Assembly (NCBI RefSeq): GCF_030269925.1
Contig: NC_085114.1
Coordinates: forward strand, 10,372,001-10,436,000
Origin: Bombyx mori
Lineage: Eukaryota; Arthropoda; Insecta; Lepidoptera; Bombycidae
Direction of reading: 5' to 3'
DNA length: 64,000 bases
This document shows positions 56,201 through 64,000 of this stretch, in pieces (positions within the stretch are counted from its first letter, which is position 1; the number at the start of each line of letters is the position of its first letter). Made by a program: the position numbers and the translations under genes. A model generated the notes under the pieces. The model searched no databases. It was not told the DNA's origin and worked only from the letters and a program-made list of their open reading frames with translations.

Positions 56201-59200
56201 TTTTTGTTTTTTTGTTAGTTTACCTATGTTTTGACTACTATTAACAAAATTAATACATAATTTTATCTTACTTTAAAAGACAGATAATGTAACTGGTAAA
56301 AAATAAAAATATTATTAATATTAAAAATATTACATGTTACTTAAACCTTTAAAACACTCCTGTAAATTAGTAAGTTTTGAGATTATACAGTCTTAATGCG
56401 AGAAAACGATACATGGAGAGCATGTTTCAGCCAAGAAAATTTAAATACTAAAGTAATTCCAATTTCCAGGACAAACGTGAAGCCGTCGAACGAGCTTATA
56501 GAGAAATGTATTTAGAATGTGATAATAAAGCAGAACGCGCCCGGGCGTTCATCATAGCTAAGAATTTGACATCTCTGATGCTGCACATCGACTGCGGGAG
56601 TGCACTGGCCCTGGAACACCTCGTCGATAAGTGGGTTGAGAAGGGGGACATCAATCCGGCGGTCATACAGGTGCCAAACTAAGCTTAAGTCATAATTGGA
56701 GATATGTAAAAAAGAATTCAATTAAAATGAAATATATTTTTTACTGGTGGTAGGAGCTCTTGTGAGTCTGTGCCACTGGGGTAGGTGCCACCACCCTGCC
56801 TATTTCTGTCGTGAAGCAGTAATGCGTTTCGGTTTGAAGGGCAGGACAGCCGTTGTAACTGTACTAGGACCTTAGAAATTATGTGTCAAGGTGGGTGGCG
56901 CATTTACGTTGTAGATGTATATGGGCTCCAGTAACCACTTAACACCAGGTGGGCTGTGAGCTCGTCCACCCATCTAAACAATAAAAAAAAAATGGTTTTA
57001 TTTTAACGTCACCATAACATTTATTGAGTTTTAAATTATGTTTTTATGTTATGTGTTAAACACACTAAGGGGGCTTATCATTTCAGTTTTTTTTTTACAT
57101 TGATTGTGTTCTAACACAATGATTTAAAATACACATTAGAATCGCTCCTGAAAAGGACGTCAAACGTCTTGTTATGGTCCCCAAAGGTGCAAATAATCTA
57201 AATCAAAATTGCATCTCTTATAAAAAGCAATGTAAAGAGGAAAAAAACTATTAACATCGTCAACAGCCTCTTAATTCAATACCGCTATAAGTGTATGTTT
57301 AGTTTTTTGTTATAATATATATTTCACAGTGGTGAAATATATATTATAACAAAAAACTAAACCAAAAAGTACCAGACATGGTTTTTTGTTCAATACATAT
57401 AAATACTGAGGCACGTAAGATTCGAAATCAAAATCATTTATTTCAACATGGATGTTATATAACAACATACTCTCTAGTAATTAATCTCTACTAAATATTA
57501 TGGTTGTCTTCACTATACAACATAACTACTAATATATTTATTGTTGCTGTACGCACAGGTACTGTGGGAGATGTTCCTAAAAAAAATTGACGGAACAACC
57601 GACACGGACAGCTACGCCGCAATATCTCTACTCGTAATGATCGCCAAAGCAAAACCCTCCGTGACTTTAGCCAACTTAGAAGTCATACAAGCTCACGGAC
57701 TGACCGGCGATTATAACACAAGGAAACTGAGCGCCCAATTACTTCTGCCGTTGGTCAAGAAAAGTCAAAGATACCCCGCAGACCATTCAATATTCACAAG
57801 CTTATTCGACAGTTTGATGGAAGCTTTCAGCAAATTAAATGACTTCGCATCGTTCGCTTCAAACGTCATAGATGCTGTATACGCTATATGTGACACGCCC
57901 GAAATTATTTGTTCTAAGATATTAGCAGAAATGTACAGGCGCATTGAAGAAATGATGGTTAAGAATTGCGACAATGAGGAGGAGGCAGCGTACCCCACGG
58001 AGTTGTTGACGCGTTTCGTGTTTACATTAGGCCATGTAGCACTCCAGCAACTCATTTACTTGGACATCAGTGTATACAGTGAACTCAGGAGAAGAAACCA
58101 GGTGAGTCATTGAAATAATCTTTTTTATTCCGTATTTTGGGACTAAATGATCATAGAAGATCGCCTTAATACTTATTTGCTTGTTGACTGACTATTACAT
58201 TTAAAAAAAACTTGTGTGCGTTTCGGCTGTAATAAAATAGAAAACTTCAGATATTCTATCTCGTTTTCTCGCAGGCTAAATCCCATGGCTGTATATGTTT
58301 GACTCCTTAGTGTCGCTATTCGATTATCATTACCGTTTCATTGAGTTTCAAATCACAACATTACTAAAGAAATTTTCAATTCAAAAACAATATTGTTTTG
58401 ATGAATTTACGTTTTGTCAAAATTTGTATCTATACTAATATATAAATCTACAGTGGTTTTTACGGATGTTCTGTTATAACTACTGAACCATGTATCCGAT
58501 TGACTTGAAACTTGGTATCCATGTAGAAAATATATGTACTTAATGGATAGGCTAATATTTACATGAGTGTTGGACTCTTTAATAATAATGACAATAAATA
58601 ATAATATTAATTTGCCCATTTAAAATGCCCGGCTAGTATGAGTACGGCTAGTAGTAGATAAATCTAAAAATATATTTGTCTGAACATTTAGGTTCGAGAA
58701 GAACGCAAAGCTGAAGAGAAACGAAAGAAAAAAGCGGGAACGTTCGCGACACCGGCTCGACGCGGCCGGGTCGATGACCTCCGACGACAAACACTCATGA
58801 ACGTCAGTAACGCCTCGGCCTCCTCGCGGGCGCAGCGGTCCGCCAGCGTCGCATCCAACAAGGGAGCCTCGGTAAGCTTCCGTCGCTGTCACCAAGACAC
58901 ATCTGCAGTGATACCTATATTAATCTTAACACCACAAACATTGGCCAAATTGTTCACTTAACATTTTAAACTCTGAACGCTAAACAGAAATCGAAAAAAT
59001 ACATCTGAAATTCACACGCGGCAGAAATGATAAATTCCGAAGTATTCATTCTCATTCAAGTGAATTAGGCTAATTCACTTATATGTATATCTTATTTTGC
59101 GATATCGAGGGGTAAAAGGATATTAGGTTTAAGCAACCTTTTGCAACTTTGTAGGAACGTCATTTAAAATTTAAAATTTGGAAAAAATATCATAAAAAAA

Positions 59201-62200
59201 AACTTCTTCAACTATTTGAATGGAGTAAACTTAATTGAAGTTTAATTAAAAACATCAAATTGTTGATACTGATACCAAATAAAACGGACCTTTAATTACA
59301 GAGGTAAATATCGCTTAAACCAAATCGCCTCCTCGATATGTTTATATCGATCGAATTTCATCGAATTTTAGATCACAATGTCGCTAAAGAATTTTTACAT
59401 TGACATTTATTAAAATAAAATAAAACCTTAAAGTGGTCGCAAAGTTATCTGTGTCATGTGGGTGTACAATAGTTTACAGCAGCATAATACAAGTGCAGCG
59501 TATCTGTCTGCGCAGACGAACACGACCATGACGGAGGAGGAGGCGGGGCTGGAAGGCGCGGCGGCGGACGATGCGGACGCGGAGTACGTGCGCGGCGTGT
59601 GCGAGCGTGACGTCACGGCGGGCGACGCGGCGCTGGCGCGGTACCGGCCGCTGCTGGCCGCGCTGCTCGGGGCCGCCGCTCCGCCCGCGCTGCACGCCGC
59701 CGCCGCGCTCGCACTCACTAGGTCCTACAGCGTGTCTACTCCTAGTTCCCGATAATAGTCTCAGTAGATTAATATTTTGTGAATTGGCCTCCATTGTTGA
59801 TATATATAAAAACTAGCGACCCGCCCTCGCTTCGCTTCGGAAACTGTAATTTATTATTGATTTCTCCACTATTTAATGGATGTTATTACACATATAAACC
59901 TTCCTCTTCAATCACTATCTATTAAAAAAAACGCATCAAAATTCGTTGCGTAGTTTTAAAGATTAAAGCATACATAGGGACAAAGAAAGCGACTTTGTTT
60001 TATACTATGTAGTGATGAATTGCTGTTCATTAGTTTCGCTAAAACTCGAGAACAGCTGGACCGATTTGGCTAATTTTGGTCTTGAATTATTTGTGGAAGT
60101 CCAGAGAGAAGGTTTAAAAGGTGGATAAATATGAAAATGCTCGGAATGAAATAAAAATAACAAATTTGTCTTTCCTTTGATGTGTCCCCCGTCGGACGGA
60201 TTCCTTTTGTTTGTTTTAAGTTTATTTTATACAAAAGATTAGGTCAGCTAGTTATTGATGTATATTTTCTTAAATTATTTTAAACTGACATATTTTTTAA
60301 TATTTCTAATTCTCTCGTGTGGGGCTTACTACTTGTCACTACATACTTGTCACTGTCCATATGGCTAATGGCAACGTCAAGTACATATGAATATAATTTA
60401 CAGATTCATGTTAGTCTCGAGTTCAGTGTGCGAAGATGGACTGCAACTAATGATTACGTTACTCAAAAGATCGAAAAACGTATCTTTGAGAACCAATTTG
60501 ACAATTGCCTTCGCCGACCTCACTTTGAGATTCCCGAATCTTACGCAGCCGTGGACGCATCACATTTATCACATGTAAGTAAGAAACGATTTTATGACTG
60601 TGGCGGGTAGCCATCATACAACGCAAGATAATTGACAGATGCCTGAAAGTCGCTCGGTGGAAGATCTTCCCTTTGTCGTTAAGCCTCCCCACATGACGAT
60701 CACATTTCGATAATAATTTATGTTTTTAAATATTACGTATGAAACTTTCTGACTCGAGGGCGCAATAGTTAAGGGCTCTAACTATTGCGCCTTTGAGTCA
60801 GAAAGTTGTTGCTTGGCCGAAGATTCGCCCGCCACGTCGGGCAAATATTCGTGTGACGAACAGATTTGTTTGCTCGTAGTCTGAATTTTTTATATATATC
60901 TATACATGTATATATTTAAACACACAACAACATGGGAAACCTATGTGTGATTGTAATGACTGTTTTTTTTTATCGCTTAGATGGGTTGACGAGCTCTCAG
61001 TCCACCTGGTGTTAGGTGGTTACTGGAGCCCATAGACATATACGACGCAAATGCGCCACCCACCTTGAGATATAAGTTCTAAGGTCTCAAGTATAGTTAC
61101 AACAGCTGCCCCACCCTTCAAACCGAAACATTACAGCTTCACGGCAGGAATAAGCAGGGCGGTGGTACCTACCCGTGCGGACTCACAAGAGGTCCTCCCA
61201 CCAGTTAAAACCAGCTTATATTTACGACACACGAAAACCGAAGAAAATACGAGTGTAAATGAGGCCATCAGCGTAAAAGTGGCCTAGTTACCATAGTTAG
61301 TATGGAGGCATTTAGGTTTGAATTTTCATGAATTTTAATTTCAGTAGGCAAAAAACAATACGCGCAAAAATAATGTTTACATAGCTATGTTATCTTTGGT
61401 ACCACCAGTTTTCTCGCTGATTGCTTATTTATTATGTTCAGTCTAAGCGACGAGGAGCTAGAAGTCCGTCAGTGTGCAGTGAAGATGCTGTCGTTTCTGG
61501 TCCTGCACGAGATGGTCCGCGTGAAGGGACAGATAGCAGACATGGCGCTGTGCTGCGCGGACGCGGACGCTAAAGTGGCGAGTATGACGCGCCTCTTCTT
61601 CAAACAGCTTTCACAAAAGGGAAACGCCCTATACAACGTCATGCCCGATATTATATCAAGACTGAGCGATCCGGATTTGAATGTACCTGAAGAGCAATAC
61701 AGAATTATTATGAAGTTAGTATTTTAGCTTTTCGAAAATAATTAATACGGTTTTTTTTTAGAATAATGTGAAAAAATGCCGAAAAAACAATAAAATGTGT
61801 TTTTTGTTTGTTTATAATATGAAAATGCAAAACATAGCCCTATAAACGGATAAAGGGAATTAAAAACCAAAAGAAGAACAGAAAATTCCCTCCTTGTGAC
61901 ATATTGTAATGGAAATTTAACTCTAAGAAGGGTAGGCGTCAAATAAGTGGCCAGTCGTAAAACTAATGCTAAACCCCTATTCACAATATAATTATAAGCG
62001 ACTAGGCGTACTCGCCCGCTTCGCTGTGCATTTAAAATTAACATTATTATTTATTGTCATTATTATTAGGTAGTCCAACACTCATATAAATATTAGCCTA
62101 TCCACTAAGTACATCTATTTTTTACATGGATACCAAGTTTCAAGTCAATCGGATGCACAGTTCAGTAGTTATAACGGAACATCCGTAAAAACCACTATAG

Positions 62201-64000
62201 ATTTATATATTAGTATAGATAAGGGCAAGATGAAGAAGAATAATTAACACGCTTTTATTACCTTGACGGAGCGCATAGACATCATAACAGGAATGCCCTG
62301 ACGCACCTTGAGACATGAGGTCTAAGTCCCAATTGAATATTATAACGGCGAGTTAACTGTCTGGGTTTGCGGATACTATGTAATTAATTAACCAAATTAA
62401 TCGAGAAGCACATATTGTGTTGCCATTGTTGTTGTCATCGTGAGTTTGGTCTTTATAACGTGGTGCGTACACATTACGAAAAATTCCATTTCGTCTAGGC
62501 TGTGTTCTCATTACATTTATGTTTGCAGATATATAACTTCACTAATCCAAAAAGACAGACAAATGGAGGCACTAGTAGAGAAATTATGCCAAAGATTCAA
62601 ATTATCAACAGAAGAAAGACAGTGGCGAGACTTAGCTTATTGTCTCTCTCTGTTTACATACAACGAAAGGTCACTAAGGAAACTCATTGAAAATCTCGAC
62701 TGTTACAAAGATAAATTATATTGTCAAGGAGTGATGGAGTCTTTCAACACAATTATGAATAACGCTTCCAAAATGGCCAAGAACGACATTAAGGTGATTA
62801 ATGAAAAACAACCGATACTTCCTATATTTCGAATCTATACTTAATATTATAAAGAGGAAAGATTTGTTTGTTTGTTTGTATTGAATAGGTTCCGAAACTA
62901 CTGAACCGATTTGAAAAATTCTTTCACTACTTTTAAGCTACACTATTCCCGAGTGCCATAGGCTATAATAATCTTTTTTGAAAAAAATTAGGGATCCTTA
63001 CTAAAACTTCAATAATGTAACCCAAGGTGTAAAAAAATTACCTAAAATTTTCTTTACATCGCGTGCCCTGCGAAAACCATTGATGATAGAATAAAATAAT
63101 GTACTACGACTTTGTAGAATACATGATTACTTACAAAAAGTGTCGCGACAGCATATGTCTAACTATTATAGTTATGCCGCAATAAGTGTTCTTTTATTTA
63201 AAAAAATAAAACAACGTCAAATATCATTTAAATTTTTGTTAAAGATCCGAGTGGAGCCGGAGCGGGCCGCTAGTAGTAAATAAATAAATAAATAATTTTG
63301 TTTCAATATACCGCTTAGGCTTTGGTAACCGAACTGGGAGATAAAATAGAAGAAGGCTTTGCGGTTCGCGCTGAGGAAGGTAATTGTGAAGGAACCACTG
63401 AAGGCAGTGGCGACACTGACAAGAAGGCGACGGGTCCGCGCGCCACTCCCAGACGGCGGGCTGCGCCCCGAAGGAACCGCAGGAGATCTTCATCCAGTGC
63501 AGATGAGGTACTTTTATATTCATTGTTTTTTTTTCTTCCTACCTGTGCTGATAGCCTTGAGAGGCTATTTCAGCTTCGCCTTGACGTGTAAGTAAGCTCA
63601 CGGGGCTCAAACCGGGAGTGTTGCTAACACTGGCCCTAGCAAGAGCAGTGCTTCGCAGAATCTACCACCGAGAAGATCCGGCGAGAAACTCAGTGGGCTG
63701 TGTCTATGGATTTATTTACTCGTCGAGCCCTTCGTCGCAAGTGATGGGTTCGGCGAAGACGGTGACTGTTGCTTGAGGTACCTAAAAGCAACATTAATGG
63801 ATCGGGAAGATCCGTAATGTCGTGTTTAGGGCGACGTCGACTGTTTACCATTCGGTCCACAGGATCGGGTATTTATTCATTGTGTTATTGCAATATCTGA
63901 CCATTTCTTTCGAAATTTTGATATAACCAAAAATTGTTGCCTCATTGTTTGAATCATAGCGCCCTTGGGAAATTCATTAAATTCTCATGTACGTTTTCTG
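47250..64000 (+). CDS. NCAPD2: Condensin complex subunit 1 (CAP-D2), 19 coding exons, 3' end cut off
   Basis: CAP-D2 is the HEAT-repeat subunit of condensin I that helps compact mitotic chromosomes. Coding exons: 47250-47367, 47566-47679, 48258-48430, 48796-48968, 49261-49402, 49603-49698, 50452-50619, 51486-51647, 53663-53800, 54435-54800, 55720-56049, 56470-56670, 57559-58101, 58692-58871, 59516-59721, 60404-60574, 61442-61714, 62529-62793, 63319-63507. All join in phase (4008 nt, 1336 codons; human 1401 aa). Strong matches are SYTLRISVLGMMCEVLSVEL, TVLERAIGRLKDKAALVRKA, LRFPNLTQPWTHHIYHI, RQCAVKMLSFLVLHEMVRVKGQ-like helix pair, NVMPDIISRLSDPDLNVPEE and ALVEKLCQRFKLSTEERQWR. Exon 14 is basic (EERKAEEKRKKKAG). 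Exon 19 is S/R-rich and ends in an acidic turn, as in the human tail. The exon 15 donor GTCCTA is weak. The final exon lies beyond 64000. Confidence 0.95.
47944..48190 (-). mobile_element. Bm1 SINE, 5'-truncated, diverged
   Basis: Minus-sense body in CAP-D2 intron 2, 'gatcacagcccacctcgtgt' through 'taagataccctaccaccagt'. Confidence 0.75.
50138..50230 (+). repeat. Family X fragment in CAP-D2 intron 6
   Basis: Plus-sense: 'ccgtcctcagcgaacccgtt', 'gacgaaggcttcggcg' and 'taacccacagacagacaact', diverged and truncated. Confidence 0.5.
50725..50835 (+). mobile_element. LINE family A 3'-end fragment
   Basis: Plus-sense: 'ggtaggcagcggcttggctc' to 'tcgtctgcctacaagggcaa', the 3' terminus of the element at 52025-53275. 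In CAP-D2 intron 7. Confidence 0.7.
51165..51330 (+). repeat. A-tailed repeat family X, 3' part
   Basis: Plus-sense from 'gggtcgcgtttccgatcagg' to an A-run at about 51321-51328, in CAP-D2 intron 7. Confidence 0.65.
51338..51425 (-). mobile_element. RTE-type LINE 3' end with (ATC)n
   Basis: The (ATC)n run at 51338-51355 is the complement of a (GAT)n tail. The minus strand before it reads DRPHWGSLGEVYVQHWT. Confidence 0.65.
51663..51904 (-). mobile_element. tRNA-derived SINE, second family, reverse copy
   Basis: Near-full reverse copy of 18895-19130, from 'acgccacgttaactcgtccc' to 'actacaccagacggccgtc'. It begins just 16 bp after the CAP-D2 exon 8 donor. Confidence 0.8.
52025..53275 (-). mobile_element. 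LINE family A, 5'-truncated, nearly intact RT/C-terminal ORF
   Basis: The minus strand carries the reverse transcriptase from motif A onward. Landmarks are LDIAKAFDRVWHRALL, GVPQGSVLSPTLFILYINDM, the catalytic YADD, and GILGVDISSDVQFRSHL. It then continues in the same frame to DSIQRRAVRIVDN and the C-terminus RTIRLWNELPSTVFPE. Only nonsense codons (TAG at 52520-52522 and another near 53190) interrupt it. The 3' UTR ends with a T-run at 52027-52045 on the plus strand. The element lies antisense in CAP-D2 intron 8. Fragments of its 3' end occur at 15530, 50725 and 53430. Confidence 0.88.
53430..53600 (+). mobile_element. LINE family A 3'-end fragment, inverted to its neighbour
   Basis: Plus-sense: 'cccgagcgctatgacatgtc' to 'ctacaagggcaataaaaaaa'. 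It is the inverted counterpart of 52025-52195 in the same intron. Confidence 0.8.
53853..54104 (-). mobile_element. Bm1 SINE, 5'-truncated (inverted pair, left arm)
   Basis: Minus-sense body in CAP-D2 intron 9, 'attgctttgaccagggtgga' to 'aagaggtcctaccaccagta'. Confidence 0.85.
54122..54335 (+). mobile_element. Bm1 SINE, diverged (inverted pair, right arm)
   Basis: Plus-sense body, 'gtgccaacaccctgcctcgt' to 'aacgtctaataataaaaaac'. It is only about 20 bp from the inverted left arm. Confidence 0.75.
54899..55185 (+). mobile_element. Non-autonomous Helitron, second subfamily
   Basis: Starts TCTATAAAAATGAATTGC and ends 'gtctgccgggtcagctag' before T. In CAP-D2 intron 10. Confidence 0.7.
56741..56992 (+). 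mobile_element. Bm1 SINE, 5'-truncated
   Basis: Plus-sense from 'ttactggtggtaggagctct' to 'ccatctaaacaataaaaaaa'. In CAP-D2 intron 12. Confidence 0.85.
57297..57362. repeat. Perfect 31-bp inverted repeat, 4-nt loop
   Basis: The arms at 57297-57327 and 57332-57362 are exact complements around the loop AGTG. It lies in CAP-D2 intron 12, about 200 bp before exon 13. Confidence 0.9.
58429..58636 (+). mobile_element. Non-autonomous Helitron, third subfamily
   Basis: Starts TCTATACTAATATATAAATC and ends 'aaatgcccggctag' before T. A minus-sense relative lies at 62002-62219. It ends 55 bp before CAP-D2 exon 14. Confidence 0.7.
59813..60015 (-). mobile_element. Non-autonomous Helitron, minus-sense
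   Basis: CTAG at 59813-59816 with A before it on the plus strand marks the 3' end; the 5' TC is at about 60014-60015. It abuts a plus-sense Helitron of another subfamily. Confidence 0.6.
60013..60251 (+). mobile_element. Non-autonomous Helitron, second subfamily, internally deleted end
   Basis: Similar to 54899-55185 but lacking part of the 3' region; ends 'aggtcagctag' before T. Confidence 0.6.
60744..60806 (+). repeat. 28-bp near-perfect hairpin, 7-nt loop
   Basis: The arms at 60744-60771 and 60779-60806 pair throughout. The two mismatches become G:U pairs in plus-strand RNA. It lies in CAP-D2 intron 16. Confidence 0.85.
60963..61205 (-). mobile_element. Bm1 SINE, 5'-truncated
   Basis: Minus-sense body, 'tatcgcttagatgggttgac' to 'caagaggtcctcccaccagt'. 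In CAP-D2 intron 16. Confidence 0.85.
62002..62219 (-). mobile_element. Non-autonomous Helitron, third subfamily, minus-sense
   Basis: CTAG at 62002-62005 on the complement and a 5' end 'tctatactaatatataaatc' at about 62219. Relative of 58429-58636. A very decayed Bm1 trace follows at 62262-62350. Confidence 0.65.
62834..63273 (+). mobile_element. Non-autonomous Helitron, first subfamily
   Basis: Starts TCTATACTTAATATTATAAA and ends 'agccggagcgggccgctag' before T. It lies between CAP-D2 exons 18 and 19, ending 45 bp before exon 19. Confidence 0.65.
63525..63875 (-). repeat. A-tailed repeat family X, longest copy
   Basis: Minus-sense; from 'ttcctacctgtgctgatagc' through 'cgagcccttcgtcgcaagtg' to 'cggtccacaggatcgggtat'. 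It joins the segments seen separately at 1966 and 7553, so it defines a family length of at least about 350 bp. Confidence 0.7.

Noticed and set aside
59428..59794. Two long antisense ORFs rich in Ala, Ser and Arg
   Set aside because: They are mirror frames of the GC-rich CAP-D2 exon 15, whose sense frame matches the condensin family and splices in phase.
1..64000. CRISPR arrays, integrons, prophage or viral gene blocks
   Set aside because: Intron-rich eukaryotic genes fill the window. The repeats are dispersed SINEs, LINEs, Helitrons and DNA transposons, with no regularly spaced direct repeats.

Overview
The window is nuclear DNA from a lepidopteran insect, almost certainly a silkworm (Bombyx). 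About twenty copies of a tRNA-derived SINE matching Bm1 are present. So are lepidopteran non-autonomous Helitrons (5' TC, 3' CTAG before T), 5'-truncated Jockey- and RTE-type LINEs, a maT transposon and a decayed mariner. Host genes have short exons with GT-AG introns in AT-rich DNA. No CRISPR array, rRNA gene or bacterial-type operon was seen.

Layout. 1-3400: LINE remains (Jockey RT fragment, RTE tail, A-tailed repeat X). 3525-8919 (+): CCZ1, 11 coding exons. 9094-10770 (-): RFT1 in one exon. 10788-11164 (-): LAMTOR4 in two exons, only 17 nt upstream of RFT1. 13115-17177 (+): a LAPTM4-family gene, 6 coding exons. 17178-21240: 3' UTR and repeats. 21552-23354 (+): CUEDC1, 3 coding exons, with an NRF1-type palindrome upstream. 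23355-40550: a repeat-rich stretch with a Helitron, a 1290-bp maT element with good TIRs but a twice-frameshifted transposase, LINE tails and a mariner fragment; no supported host gene. 40616-42870 (+): a class C seven-transmembrane receptor. 44022-45561 (-): SSR3 (TRAP-gamma), 4 exons. 47250 to beyond the window end (+): condensin subunit CAP-D2, 19 coding exons visible (1336 codons), last exon(s) missing.

Every splice model was built by hand: reading phase was checked across each junction, and the product was compared with the remembered human protein. Three neighbours act at late endosomes or lysosomes: CCZ1 (Rab7 activation), LAMTOR4 (Ragulator/mTORC1) and LAPTM4. RFT1 and SSR3 act at the ER. 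CAP-D2 compacts chromosomes. The lysosomal grouping may be chance.

The observations most worth following are: the LAMTOR4-RFT1 arrangement, which looks bicistronic; two back-to-back minimal uORFs ending 2 nt before the CCZ1 start; facing poly(A) signals 22-25 bp apart in both convergent gene pairs; and three intronic hairpins (two perfect, one with G:U-compatible mismatches), plus an inverted Bm1 pair in a CAP-D2 intron.
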